Shown: positions 9,983 through 18,658 of the stretch, one piece after another
How the letters are laid out: each line of letters opens with the position of its first letter
Numbering within the stretch: the stretch's first letter is position 1
Origin: an uncultured Prevotellaceae bacterium
GTDB taxonomy: Bacteria; Bacteroidota; Bacteroidia; Bacteroidales; Muribaculaceae
Assembly: GCA_900317325.1 (NCBI GenBank)
Contig: ONGE01000012.1
Span: forward strand, 1-64,000
Length of the DNA: 64,000 nt
Direction: 5' to 3'
Notes under the pieces: model-generated
Databases searched by the model: none
Seen by the model: only the letters and a program-made list of their open reading frames with translations
Told to the model about the DNA's origin: nothing
Program-made: the position numbers and the translations under genes

Positions 9983-11683
9983 ATGAAACATCTGTCAATT
10001 AAACTGTTATCGTTGGTTGCGATGGCACTCGTCGGCTGGACGGCCGCCGATGCCTGCACCAACCTGTTGGTGGGTAAGAACGCCAGTGTCGATGGCTCGA
10101 CCATCATCACCTATGCCGCCGACAGCCACACGCTGTACGGTGACCTGCAATTCCTGCCCGCTGCCGATCATCCTAAGGGCGCCATGCGCGAGATCATCGA
10201 CTGGGACAGCGGTAGGCGTTTGGGTGCTATCCCCGAGGTGCCTCACACCTATGCCGTTGTGGGTAACATGAACGAGCACCAGGTGACCATTGCCGAGAGT
10301 ACTTGGGGTGGTCGTGAGGAGCTGTGGGACACCACCGGCACTTCCATCATCGACTACGGTAGCCTGATGTACATCGCCCTGCAGCGTTCCAAGACTGCTC
10401 GCGAGGCCATCAAGTGGATGACCGAACTGGTTGCTCAGTATGGCTATGCCAGCGAGGGTGAGTCGTTCTCAATCGGTGACCCCAACGAAATCTGGATCAT
10501 GGACATGATTGGTAAAGGTCCCGGCGAAATCGGTGCCGTTTGGGTTGCCATCCGCATCCCCGACGACTGCATCGCCGGCCATGCCAACAATCCCCGCATC
10601 TGGAAGTTTGACATGAAGGACAAGAAGAACGTCATGTACAGCAAGGACGTCATCACCTTCGCCAAGAAGAAAGGCCTCTACAGCGGCAAGGATGCCGACT
10701 TCGCCTTCGCTCCTGTTTACCAGAAGTTTGACGCCGGTGCCCTGCGTGGCTGTGATGCCCGCGTGTGGAGTTACTTCAACCGTTTCCACAAGGGTATGGA
10801 CGCTTATCTGCCCTTCATCTACGGCAAGACTCGTGCCGATGCCGATGTGATGCCCCTGTACGTCAAGCCCGACCGCAAGCTCAGCGTGCGCGACTTGCAG
10901 AACATGATGCGTGACCACTTCGAGGGAACCCCGTTTGACATGACCAAGGATCCCGGTGCCACGACGGCCTATGGTGTGCCTTACCGTTGGCGTCCCATGG
11001 ACTTTGAGGTCGATGGCGTGAAGTACAGCCAGGAGCGTGCTATTGCCACGCAGCAGACTGGTTGGGTATTTGCCGCACAGATGCGTTCATGGCTCCCCGA
11101 TGAGGTGGGCGGCTGCTTCTGGTTCGGCGTCGATGATGCCAACACGGCAGTATTCGTGCCCATGTATTGCTGTATCACTCAGGTGCCCGAGAGCTATCGT
11201 CAGGGCAAGGCCGACCTCTATACGCTGGATTGGGACTGCGCTTTCTGGGTGAACAACTGGGTGGCTAACCAGGCCTATCACCGCTATTCCCAGATGATTG
11301 GCGACATCCGCAAGGTGCAGGGTGCCATCGAGGACAACTTCGCCAAGCAGCAGTCGGTCATCGAGGCTCAGGCCACGTCGCTGCTCACCACCGACCGCGA
11401 TGCTGCTGTCCGCCTGCTGACCAACTACTCGGTCAATGCCGGTCAGGATGCCACGGCTCGCTACAAGAAGCTGGGTGAGTACCTCTTCGTGAAGTATCTC
11501 GACGGTAACGTGAAGAAGGAGAAGGACGGCAAGTTCCAGCGCAACGAGGCTGGCACGCCCGTATCGCCCAACTGGCCCGGTTACACTCAGGAGTACTATG
11601 ACATGCTCATCAAGGGTCCCAACGGCGGCGACCGTCTCAAGGTCGAGGAGCCCGTATGGTTGGACCCCAAAGATAAAAACTAA
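9983..11683 (+). CDS. C69 family dipeptidase
   Basis: Ntn-hydrolase of peptidase family C69 (PepD-like), releasing dipeptides, probably in the periplasm or at the surface. The N-terminus is a signal peptide followed by ADACTNLLVGKNASVDGS: Cys25 becomes the N-terminal nucleophile once the leader is removed. IITYAADSHTLYGDL, AESTWGG and YGYASEGESFSIGDPNEIWI are further family blocks. The 566 residues match secreted Bacteroidetes members. It is the last gene of the run from 6.2 kb, 46 bases after the previous gene, and is followed by a strong terminator. With the GH25 muramidase upstream it could help recycle wall or dietary peptides, but this is inference. Confidence 0.9.
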   Translation: MKHLSIKLLSLVAMALVGWTAADACTNLLVGKNASVDGSTIITYAADSHTLYGDLQFLPAADHPKGAMREIIDWDSGRRLGAIPEVPHTYAVVGNMNEHQVTIAESTWGGREELWDTTGTSIIDYGSLMYIALQRSKTAREAIKWMTELVAQYGYASEGESFSIGDPNEIWIMDMIGKGPGEIGAVWVAIRIPDDCIAGHANNPRIWKFDMKDKKNVMYSKDVITFAKKKGLYSGKDADFAFAPVYQKFDAGALRGCDARVWSYFNRFHKGMDAYLPFIYGKTRADADVMPLYVKPDRKLSVRDLQNMMRDHFEGTPFDMTKDPGATTAYGVPYRWRPMDFEVDGVKYSQERAIATQQTGWVFAAQMRSWLPDEVGGCFWFGVDDANTAVFVPMYCCITQVPESYRQGKADLYTLDWDCAFWVNNWVANQAYHRYSQMIGDIRKVQGAIEDNFAKQQSVIEAQATSLLTTDRDAAVRLLTNYSVNAGQDATARYKKLGEYLFVKYLDGNVKKEKDGKFQRNEAGTPVSPNWPGYTQEYYDMLIKGPNGGDRLKVEEPVWLDPKDKN

Positions 11684-11712
11684 AGTCTAACGTCTAAGAC
11701 TGAAACTAAAAA

Positions 11713-11744
11713 GCCGCATCGATATCTCATCGGTGCGGCATTTT
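11713..11744 (+). terminator. Terminator after the C69 gene
   Basis: An 11 bp stem, GCCGCATCGAT (11713-11723) with ATCGGTGCGGC (11729-11739) and one G-U pair, encloses a 5-base loop. It is followed by ATTTTAT. It starts 29 bases after the stop codon. Confidence 0.85.
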
Positions 11745-11898
11745 ATCTGTTTACTCACTTTTTTAGAATCAACTAATAACTAATTCACTTTCTCATGCTG
11801 CAAAATTACTGCTGCTCATGAGGGTGTACAATCGCTAAAATAGGTCATTTTTTGCGCATTGCATCATCATTTTGTGGGATTTTCACCAGAATCAGTTA

Positions 11899-13569
11899 TC
11901 AGTATCTGGGTTTGAACCCAGGATCAGGCCTGTATTTATCGTAGTCGATATCACCGAGAACGATTCTCGGTTTGGACGTCTGATACTTGTCGTTGATGAA
12001 ACTCAGCTCAGGGCAGAAATACTTCGTCTCAATGCCTGCGGCGTCAAACAGGAAGTGAGGAAAGTCATCGGTGATGATAGGCTTGTGCTTTGAGGCCTTG
12101 ATTCGCGCGACGATGTCAGGGTACTTTGCCTGGAAAGAGTTTGAAGTCCAGATCATGAACGGCACCTTGATCTGGTAATCGATGGTAGGCCTCTGGGCCG
12201 CATTGCCGTGCCCCATGAAGTCGTCGATCTCATAGATTTCCTCGCCGTGATCCGAGAAATAGATGACCAGGCAGTTCTTGTCCTCATATTTCTTGATGAT
12301 GCTGTCAACGATAAAATCGTTGTAGAGCGTGGCGTTGTCGTAGTGGGCAATCACTTCGCGTTCTTCCTCGTTCAAGTCATTGCTGTAGTCGGTGGCCTTG
12401 AAGTGTTTGAAATCCTGCGGATAGCGGGTGTCGTAGGTGAAATGCTGGCCGAACAGATGCAGCAAGATCATCTGGGGATCGGCGAAATCAGGAATCAATG
12501 GAATCAGGTTGATGTCATGGCCCACCGTCTCGGGATTGCGATAGTCAAACATGAGGTCCGACAAACCGCCGTCGGTGATCCACGAGAAACCCTTGTTCAC
12601 AAAGTACTGGTTGTCAAGTAAAGCGGTCTTGTAACCGGCTTTCTTGAACACAGCGGGGAAGAGCACCTCGTTGGCGTTAGGCTCGCTGGAGCCGATTGTC
12701 CGGAACACATTCTTCAGCACCACGCCGGTGTGATCGCTGCCCGACACCACATTGTCGAACACCACCAGAGTACTGTCATTGGCTCTCGTCGCCAGCAAGG
12801 GATTTGTCGGCTTGGAGTAACCATAAAGTGAAGAATGGTAGCGGCTGAAACTCTCGCCGATGATCACGATGACTGTGGGGGCATCTTCCTGCTTCAGACT
12901 GGCGTTGACACCGCGATTGACTTCGCGCATGTGCTGTATGTTCTGATAGGTGCTCTTGGCACTCATGAATGCATAGCCCGTTCGAGTGAACGAGTGCAGT
13001 TGTGACACCGATGCGCCGCCCTCGCCATTGGCGGTGTGGTTATAAATCATGAACAGATAGATTGAAGCACCGAGTACAGCAAGAATCATTGATATGAAGG
13101 CCATCACCTTGTTGCCGACCAGCTTGCGTGCAATCCAGATGGCCGCCCCGATGACGAAAAGAATGACTCCGAGGAGCATCAGGATGTTAGGGATGGTCAG
13201 ATAAGTCGCAAAGAACGACCTGATTTCCTCGGCTGTTGTTTCGGCCATGATGCCAATGGAATCGTGGGTGAATATCAAGTTGAAGTTGACGATCAGGAAG
13301 ATGTCGACGATGGCAATCCACAGGTGCAGGAACAGGAAAATCCCCAGCACGCATTTGCGCAACGTCTTGTTGCCGAACATGCGGCAGATCAAAGACTCAA
13401 TGGTGGCCGCTAAGGCCGAGATGCACAGGATCATGAATATTGACCATGCATCGTGATATACCGCTATGGCCGTGCTGTTGCACAGGATGTTGAACACGAG
13501 GAGCGTCAGGAAAATCCGGTTTCCCCACACTTTTGACACAAAGTTGACGATAGGCGATTTCGAACTCAT
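11899..13569 (-). CDS. Phosphoethanolamine transferase-like sulfatase-fold membrane enzyme
   Basis: A 556-residue inner-membrane enzyme of the EptA/CptA group (alkaline-phosphatase fold), expected to move phosphoethanolamine onto lipid A or another surface glycan. The first 190 residues hold about five membrane helices. The periplasmic domain follows, with VIVIIGESFSRYHSSLYGY around the nucleophile and YFSDHGEEIYE for metal binding. Where EptA has Thr in GET, this protein has Ser in GES. The start is set at 13569 (MSSKSPIVNF); an in-frame Met at 13647 would add 26 Cys-rich residues unlike any family N-terminus. It stands alone, facing the C69 gene. Confidence 0.85.
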   Translation of the reverse strand: MSSKSPIVNFVSKVWGNRIFLTLLVFNILCNSTAIAVYHDAWSIFMILCISALAATIESLICRMFGNKTLRKCVLGIFLFLHLWIAIVDIFLIVNFNLIFTHDSIGIMAETTAEEIRSFFATYLTIPNILMLLGVILFVIGAAIWIARKLVGNKVMAFISMILAVLGASIYLFMIYNHTANGEGGASVSQLHSFTRTGYAFMSAKSTYQNIQHMREVNRGVNASLKQEDAPTVIVIIGESFSRYHSSLYGYSKPTNPLLATRANDSTLVVFDNVVSGSDHTGVVLKNVFRTIGSSEPNANEVLFPAVFKKAGYKTALLDNQYFVNKGFSWITDGGLSDLMFDYRNPETVGHDINLIPLIPDFADPQMILLHLFGQHFTYDTRYPQDFKHFKATDYSNDLNEEEREVIAHYDNATLYNDFIVDSIIKKYEDKNCLVIYFSDHGEEIYEIDDFMGHGNAAQRPTIDYQIKVPFMIWTSNSFQAKYPDIVARIKASKHKPIITDDFPHFLFDAAGIETKYFCPELSFINDKYQTSKPRIVLGDIDYDKYRPDPGFKPRY

Positions 13570-13924
13570 GATTCCTAAAATACTGCAGCACACGATTGGA
13601 TGGTTTTCATAACGATCTGGACAGCAAGAGGATGAACAGAAGGTCAACTTGCCAGCATTCTTTCGGCGCCGGTGCTGCAGGTCGAACCGAGAGCAGCAAG
13701 CTGACGTGGCAAAATTAATAATATAATCCGAGAGTATGGTGTCGCGTGGCGTTTTTTTAATGGTTGGCCGGCTTGAGGCATTGAAGCAGAGGCAGGCAGG
13801 TGTCCAATTTTTTTACGGAAAATGAGTTTTTTGTGGTTTTTAGCCGTTTTTCTCGTCTTTTCTTGATGCAGTGAGGATAATGTATTGTATTTTTGTAAAT
13901 GAAAACTACTTAAACCTAGCGATT
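13570..13924. other. Divergent intergenic region
   Basis: About 355 bases without a convincing gene, between the transferase (minus) and the TraB/GumN gene (plus). On the minus strand TAATTTTG (13717-13710) is a possible -7 box for the transferase, giving a leader of about 135 bases. On the plus strand TATTTTTG at 13888-13895 serves the TraB gene. Nothing else is recognisable. Confidence 0.5.
13863..13895 (+). promoter_or_regulatory. Putative promoter of the TraB/GumN gene
   Basis: TTG at 13863-13865 and TATTTTTG at 13888-13895 are separated by 22 bp, slightly longer than usual. The ATG lies 29 bases after the -7 box. Confidence 0.5.
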
Positions 13925-14809
13925 ATGAAAAAGATCTTTTTGCTTTTTGCCTTGATGATGCTCGCATTTGCATCACAGGCTCAACTCTTGTGGAAAGTAA
14001 GCGGTAACGGGCTGAGTCGTCCCAGCTACATCATGGGCACCTATCATTTTGCCCCCGCATCGATGATGGAGAAGATTCCCGGTATGCAACAGGCACTTGA
14101 AGGGTGTGATGTTGTTGTGGGTGAGATAGAGAAGGAGAGCATGATGAGTGCTGAGGCTCAAGCCAAGATGGCACAGGCCATGATCGCGCCACTCGACAGC
14201 ACGCTTGATAAACTGTTCTCGCCCGAGGATCTTGCCATCGTTGAGCAAGTGTTCGATAAGTACTTCGGGGCGATGGGCGTGAAGCTCAGTCAGATGAATA
14301 TGCTCAAGCCCAATGCCATCAGTGTGCAGATGCAGGCCATGCAAGCGGTGAAGTATTTCCCCAACTTCAACCAGAACGAACTCATTGATTTGGCTGTTCA
14401 GACCGCTGCCAACGAGATGGGACGCCCGTCTATTGGTCTGGAAACCATCGAGGAACAGATCGAATTGCTCTTCAATGGACCGTTGACTGAACAGGCCGAA
14501 GGCTTGCTCGAGGCATGCAAGAAGGATGATCTTTTCACGGTACAGTCCTCGGCGCTTGTCGAGGCCTATATGGCCCAAGACCTCAATCGGATCGAGGCGG
14601 TTTTCACTGATCCCGAGCTCGGTGGTGAGAATGCCGAGGAGATGGAAGCGCTCATCTATGACCGCAATCGCAGTTGGGCCGAGAAACTTCACAAGATGAT
14701 GCCCGAGCGTGCTGCTCTGGTGTGTGTGGGTGCCGGCCACCTTCCCGGTGACCAGGGCCTGCTGCAACTGCTGCGCAACCGTGGCTACACCGTCGAGCCC
14801 ATGCAGTGA
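13925..14809 (+). CDS. TraB/GumN family secreted protein
   Basis: A 294-residue protein of the TraB/GumN superfamily, whose members are thought to be erythromycin-esterase/TIKI-like metal hydrolases; the substrate here is unknown. A signal peptide (about 1-19, IFLLFALMMLAFASQAQ) is followed by the family opening LLWKVSGNGLSRPSYIMGTYH with GTxH. It ends with AALVCVGAGHLPGDQGLL, the second conserved GxxH-type block of the family. The start is ATG at 13925; 18 in-frame codons upstream (from 13871) precede a normal signal peptide and overlap the promoter. It is followed by a long hairpin at 14829. Confidence 0.9.
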   Translation: MKKIFLLFALMMLAFASQAQLLWKVSGNGLSRPSYIMGTYHFAPASMMEKIPGMQQALEGCDVVVGEIEKESMMSAEAQAKMAQAMIAPLDSTLDKLFSPEDLAIVEQVFDKYFGAMGVKLSQMNMLKPNAISVQMQAMQAVKYFPNFNQNELIDLAVQTAANEMGRPSIGLETIEEQIELLFNGPLTEQAEGLLEACKKDDLFTVQSSALVEAYMAQDLNRIEAVFTDPELGGENAEEMEALIYDRNRSWAEKLHKMMPERAALVCVGAGHLPGDQGLLQLLRNRGYTVEPMQ

Positions 14810-14828
14810 CCTCACGCACAAGCTGAAC

Positions 14829-14901
14829 AGAAAACGATAAGTACAATAAACACAATAGGCTTGACTTGACCGATTTGTATTTATTGTACTTATTGTTTTC
14901 T
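14829..14901. repeat. Long AT-rich intergenic hairpin, copy 1
   Basis: A 22 bp stem with one mismatch: the left arm at 14829-14850 (core AAAACGATAAGTACAATAAA) is answered by the right arm at 14880-14901, with a 29-base loop. It starts 20 bases after the TraB stop. It is related in sequence to the hairpin at 54504-54574. It may act as a terminator or be a small dispersed palindromic repeat. Confidence 0.8.
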
Positions 14902-14964
14902 TTATTACCAATATGGCTAAAAATATCGATGAACTTGTTTTTGCAAGAATAGTTTTGTCACTTG

Positions 14965-14995
14965 TTGTGTAGATAATAAAATTGGTGTATCTTTG
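14965..14995 (+). promoter_or_regulatory. Promoter of gldE
   Basis: TTG at 14965-14967, a 20 bp spacer and TATCTTTG at 14988-14995. It lies 29 bases before the TTG start codon of gldE, which supports that start. Confidence 0.7.
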
Positions 14996-15024
14996 TCGCA
15001 TTATTCAACAATACAACATTTATT

Positions 15025-16359
15025 TTGGACCCTGACCCGTTATCGTGCCTATTATCGGTACTTTGTTCAGTGAGCGGACATCCGCTTGTTACTTTCAACG
15101 CGCCCACAGCGGGTAGCATCATCGCCATCATAGTCGCCGTATTAGGATTGTTCCTCTCGGCATTCAACTCGGGCAGCGAGATTGCCTATTTCTCGTTGCG
15201 CCCCGACGATGTGGATGACATCGAGGACACGCATCGTCGCGAACGCGTGAAGGAGTTGCTTGCCAACCCCGAGAAGCTCCTTGCGACCATTCTGGTGGGC
15301 AACAATCTGGTCAACGTCATGATTGCCATCGTGCTGAACTTCGCGATGAACCAGATTTTCAATTTCCACAGTGGTGTGGTCAGTTTCATTGTCCAGACAA
15401 TCATTTTGACTTTCCTCATCTTGCTCTTCGGCGAGGTGATCCCCAAGCTGTATGCCACCAACTTCAGCGTCAAGTTTGCTGCTATGGCATCGGCGCCCCT
15501 CAAGGCTGCCGTCAAGTTGTTTACCCCGATTACTGCCTTGCTGGTGCGCAGCACGCGCATCGTCAACAAGGTCGTTCCCGCTCAGACCGAGGAACTGTCG
15601 GTCGATGACCTCACGCGAGCACTGGAGGTGAGCGAGGTCAAGAACCCCGACGAGAAGGAGTTGCTCGAGGGCATTCTCTCTTTTGGCGACAAGACTGTGA
15701 GCGACATCATGCGTCCCCGCGTCGATGTGGTGGACATCGATCAGGATGACACCTTCGACGAGGTCGTCGCTAAGGTCATCGAGACGGGATACTCACGCAT
15801 GCCGGTCTATGAGGAAACCCCCGACAACATCAAGGGCATCCTCTATGCCAAGGACCTGCTGCCTTATATCGGCAACCGCGGAGCCTCGTTCAAGTGGCAG
15901 AAACTCATGCGTCCTGCCTATTTTGTGCCCGAGACGCGTATGCTCGACGACTTGCTCGAAGATTTCCGCCGCAAGAAGATGCACATGGCTATCATCGTTG
16001 ACGAGTACGGTTGTACCCAGGGCATCGCCACCCTCGAGGACGTGCTTGAAGAAATCGTTGGCGAAATCAACGACGAGTATGATACCGAGGAGAAGTTCTA
16101 TAACCGCATCAGCAAGGACACTTGGGTGTTTGACGGCAAGACGCTGTTGAGCGATTTTGCCCGCGTGCTTGACATCGATGAGGAGGAGTTGGGCGAGCAT
16201 GCCGAGGAGGCCGAGACCATCGCCGGATTCCTGCTTGACCTCAAGGGCGAGTTCCTCAAGGAGAAAGAGGTGGTCGAGTACGGCCGATTCACTTTCACGG
16301 TTATCAAGGTCATCAAGTACCGCATCGCCAAGGTCAAGGTCACGATGCGCGAGCAGTGA
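15025..16359 (+). CDS. gldE: GldE-like CNNM/CorC family membrane protein with CBS domains
   Basis: A 444-residue protein. Order of domains: a CNNM/DUF21 membrane domain (about 25-195, several helices, with SEIAYFSL and VGNNLVNVMIA), a CBS pair (about 205-335, with the family motif VSDIMRPRVDVV) and a CorC/HlyC domain at the C-terminus. The family handles Mg2+ or related cation transport, and CBS domains usually bind adenosine nucleotides. In Bacteroidetes the paralog GldE accompanies gliding/secretion genes, but no other gld gene is in this window, so the symbol rests on similarity only. The TTG start (MDPDPLSCLL) is unusual but well placed behind the promoter. Confidence 0.85.
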   Translation: MDPDPLSCLLSVLCSVSGHPLVTFNAPTAGSIIAIIVAVLGLFLSAFNSGSEIAYFSLRPDDVDDIEDTHRRERVKELLANPEKLLATILVGNNLVNVMIAIVLNFAMNQIFNFHSGVVSFIVQTIILTFLILLFGEVIPKLYATNFSVKFAAMASAPLKAAVKLFTPITALLVRSTRIVNKVVPAQTEELSVDDLTRALEVSEVKNPDEKELLEGILSFGDKTVSDIMRPRVDVVDIDQDDTFDEVVAKVIETGYSRMPVYEETPDNIKGILYAKDLLPYIGNRGASFKWQKLMRPAYFVPETRMLDDLLEDFRRKKMHMAIIVDEYGCTQGIATLEDVLEEIVGEINDEYDTEEKFYNRISKDTWVFDGKTLLSDFARVLDIDEEELGEHAEEAETIAGFLLDLKGEFLKEKEVVEYGRFTFTVIKVIKYRIAKVKVTMREQ

Positions 16360-16480
16360 TTTTCTTAGCATTTAGCTATTAGCTCTCAGCTGTTTAATTC
16401 CTTGTTTTTTTGAAGAATTGCTTCATCGGGTGCTCATTTGGCACGCGATTTGCCGTGTCATGTTGCAGTATAACTAATTC
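16360..16480. repeat. Intergenic gap with repeated TAGCT motif
   Basis: Directly behind gldE, TTAGCATTTAGCTATTAGCT (from 16366) repeats a TTAGCT-like unit and ends in CAGCTG. It is one of several gene-end short-motif repeats in this window. Confidence 0.5.
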
Positions 16481-16933
16481 ATGATGCAAGAGATGGCTAA
16501 CAACAACATCAACCTTGACGATTACGCCCAGTACTTCAACGACAGCAGGTTGTGGAGGAAACTCAAGAAGGTGGCCCGAAAGGCTGGTCGCAAAGCAGTC
16601 TATTATGTGCTCGTGCTCTACTATGTGGCTCGTGATCCGGCAGTTCCATCGAGCATGAAACTCAAGATATTGGGCGCTCTGGGTTATTTCATCCTGCCGC
16701 TGGATTTCATCCCCGATGCCATTCTGGGCCTCGGTTTCACCGACGATCTTGCTGCCCTGGCGTGGGCCTTGTTCAAGATGAAGCAGTACATCACGCCCGA
16801 GATTGAGCGCAAAGCCCGTGAACGTCTGCGTGAGTGGTTCGGCCCCGAGGAGGGCGAGGAATTCGACCTCACCAATCAGCATTACAACGCCAGTGCTCCG
16901 CACGTCATCGACGTCGAGGCCGAGGAGTTCTAA
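16481..16933 (+). CDS. YkvA family (DUF1232) protein
   Basis: A 150-residue protein with the DUF1232 core at about 45-95: YYVLVLYYVARDPAVPSSMK, then GALGYFILPLDFIPDAI with the invariant L-P-x-D-x-I-P-D pattern, and GFTDDLAAL. Members are small membrane-associated proteins of unknown role. Start choice is between ATGs at 16481, 16484 and 16493; the first is used. The C-terminus is acidic. It converges on the minus-strand gene at 17013. Confidence 0.9.
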   Translation: MMQEMANNNINLDDYAQYFNDSRLWRKLKKVARKAGRKAVYYVLVLYYVARDPAVPSSMKLKILGALGYFILPLDFIPDAILGLGFTDDLAALAWALFKMKQYITPEIERKARERLREWFGPEEGEEFDLTNQHYNASAPHVIDVEAEEF

Positions 16934-16940
16934 AAAAGAG

Positions 16941-17010
16941 AGGCTATAGAGGATTCATCCCCATAGCCTTTATAGTATCTATAGTGACTATAGTATCTAT
17001 AGTGACTATA
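16941..17010. repeat. Convergent gene end: hairpin plus 18-base tandem repeat
   Basis: AGGCTAT (16941-16947) pairs with ATAGCCT (16963-16969), a likely bidirectional terminator. Immediately after, TATAGTATCTATAGTGAC occurs twice in tandem (16971-16988 and 16989-17006), followed by TATA. The repeat is itself rich in the near-palindrome CTATAG. Confidence 0.75.
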
Positions 17011-17012
17011 TT

Positions 17013-18170
17013 CTACTTCACATAGAAGTCAGAGGAAACGCCCACACCGCCGGCTTTCAGTTTACCATAATTGCCGTTGCCCTGATATTTCTGGGTCCAA
17101 ACGCGCTCTGCGCACTTCTTGCCGAGTTCGTCTTGGGTGATATAGTAGCCGTAGATGTTGCGGCGCTCGGGAACAAGGCCCTTCATTACCACATCCCAGT
17201 CGTCGCTGGTGATAACGATATCAATGACTTTGGGGTCATCGGCCTTGGCGATGGCAAGGGCCTCGGATTTGAACTTGGCTTGCATGGAGCCAGCCTTGGG
17301 CATAGGCTTGTAATCGATGTTTTCGGGACTGTTCTGAGCGATGGCTTGATCTGCTGCATTGGCATATACATTTTGATTGTAGTACATGTATTTTTGAGTA
17401 TTACTGTACTTCTCGCCAACTTCGTCCCACAATTGAGGGGTGTCCTTGGTGAAAATCTGGAACAGATGCATCTGCTTTGCACATTTTTTGGCACCTTCCA
17501 GATCTGCAGCATTCAGGTAGGAACCTTGTCCGCCGAGAGTGGCGAAGACATATTTGCCATTACGACTCACGAGGGTGATGCCTTGAACCGAACCTTTTGC
17601 ACGGTACTTGTTTGCCGTCATCAGGCTCCCTTTGGTTGAAACGCTCACAGCGCCATCAGCATCTTCGGTGACTTTCGTACTGTTGATCAAGACGAGGGTC
17701 CAGGAACTGATTTTATCATAGAATTGCCAATAGCGTTCATTCTCTTTCTGGATGCTTTCCCAGAGTTTTACGTCATAATCTGGTCCAGAGTTGATTTTGT
17801 CGAGGATGTGGTTGTGCTTGAAGCGGGCATCCATCTGGCTCCTGAGTTCTCTCAGGCCGTCCTCGGTGATGTCCATCTCGGCCATGCGATCCACAAACTC
17901 CTCCATGCCGATGCCGTTGTACGTGCCGTCTTGGGCCATGACCCAGGGCAGGGGAGGCCGTTGGGTCTCGAGGGCACTCATCTTGGCCTCTTCTTTGGCC
18001 TTTTTGGCTTCCTTCTTGACATCCTCTTTCTTCTTGTCTACGACTTGCTCGGCTTTCTTCTTGGCCTTGTTGATCAAACCGCCCAGCTGGGCATTGGCCG
18101 TTCCGGGCACGCTCATCGCTGCCATGGTGATGGCGGCAACCAGTAATGTCTTAATAGCTTTCGTTTTCAT
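17013..18170 (-). CDS. Secreted protein of unknown function with Lys-rich coiled segment
   Basis: A 385-residue protein. A signal peptide (TLLVAAITMAAMSVPGTANA) ends at about residue 27. It is followed by AQLGGLINKAKKKAEQVV and a charged Lys/Glu/Ala segment (to about residue 65) likely to form a coiled coil. The remainder, with PQLWDEVGEKYSNTQKYMYY and DIVITSDDWDVV, is a soluble domain I do not recognise. The start is ATG at 18170; the 16 codons upstream precede a normal signal peptide. It is transcribed from its own promoter at 18250-18281. Periplasmic or surface location is inferred from the signal peptide. Confidence 0.75.
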   Translation of the reverse strand: MKTKAIKTLLVAAITMAAMSVPGTANAQLGGLINKAKKKAEQVVDKKKEDVKKEAKKAKEEAKMSALETQRPPLPWVMAQDGTYNGIGMEEFVDRMAEMDITEDGLRELRSQMDARFKHNHILDKINSGPDYDVKLWESIQKENERYWQFYDKISSWTLVLINSTKVTEDADGAVSVSTKGSLMTANKYRAKGSVQGITLVSRNGKYVFATLGGQGSYLNAADLEGAKKCAKQMHLFQIFTKDTPQLWDEVGEKYSNTQKYMYYNQNVYANAADQAIAQNSPENIDYKPMPKAGSMQAKFKSEALAIAKADDPKVIDIVITSDDWDVVMKGLVPERRNIYGYYITQDELGKKCAERVWTQKYQGNGNYGKLKAGGVGVSSDFYVK

Positions 18171-18249
18171 AATTAGATCTGTTTTAAGAGTTATTGTTAT
18201 TACGAGTAGAAATGTCATTCGTAGTGACGCTCATCCTGAATGTCATGGG

Positions 18250-18281
18250 CAAAGATAAGAAATTTTGGAAGAACTACCAAA
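18250..18281 (-). promoter_or_regulatory. Promoter of the minus-strand gene ending at 17013
   Basis: On the minus strand TTTG (18281-18278), a 20 bp spacer and TATCTTTG (18257-18250) match the consensus well. The 5' leader would be about 75 bases. The promoter touches the terminator of rpmA. Confidence 0.7.
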
Positions 18282-18284
18282 AAA

Positions 18285-18327
18285 AGCGTCAAAAAAACAA
18301 GGGTGGGCACCATCATGGTGCTCACCC
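18285..18327 (-). terminator. Terminator of the rplU-rpmA operon
   Basis: On the minus strand GGGTGAGCACCATGATGGTG pairs with itself through 18327-18301 to give a 12 bp GC-rich stem (one G-U pair), then TTGTTTTTTT. It lies 29 bases after the rpmA stop. Confidence 0.88.
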
Positions 18328-18355
18328 TCATTCCCTTAGGGTTGGGATTTGTTCC

Positions 18356-18628
18356 TTAGTTCTGTTCCTCCTTGGGAGTCTCCTGGATCACGTTGATGTA
18401 GGTGTGACCAGCGCGGTGCTGGAACTCTACAGTGCCGTCAACCAGAGCATACAGAGTGTGGTCCTTGCCCATGCCAACATTAACGCCGGGACGATGCTGA
18501 GTTCCGCGCTGACGGCGGATGATGTTACCGGCCTTGGCAAACTGACCACCAAAAATCTTCACGCCGAGGCGTTTGCTTTCGCTCTCGCGGCCGTTCTTAG
18601 AACTGCCGACACCTTTTTTATGTGCCAT
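18356..18628 (-). CDS. rpmA: 50S ribosomal protein bL27
   Basis: A 90-residue protein starting [20 protein letters not shown], the standard bL27 N-terminus without the cleaved leader seen in Firmicutes. [23 protein letters not shown] and [20 protein letters not shown] are further family blocks. It sits at the ribosome's peptidyl-transferase centre. Its start is 30 bases after the rplU stop on the same strand, the usual rplU-rpmA pair. Confidence 0.97.
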   Translation of the reverse strand: MAHKKGVGSSKNGRESESKRLGVKIFGGQFAKAGNIIRRQRGTQHRPGVNVGMGKDHTLYALVDGTVEFQHRAGHTYINVIQETPKEEQN

Positions 18629-18658
18629 AATCTAGAGTTGTGATTTTTTAATGGTTAA

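Noticed and set aside
11905..11930. tRNA T-arm-like sequence (GTTTGAACCC)
   Set aside because: It codes for the C-terminus of the phosphoethanolamine-transferase-like gene; no cloverleaf can be drawn.
13571..13647. Longer start for the transferase at 13647
   Set aside because: It would add a Cys-rich stretch before a normal first membrane helix.
18194..18643. 149-codon plus-strand frame across the rpmA region
   Set aside because: It overlaps the promoter of the gene ending at 17013, the rpmA terminator and rpmA itself.
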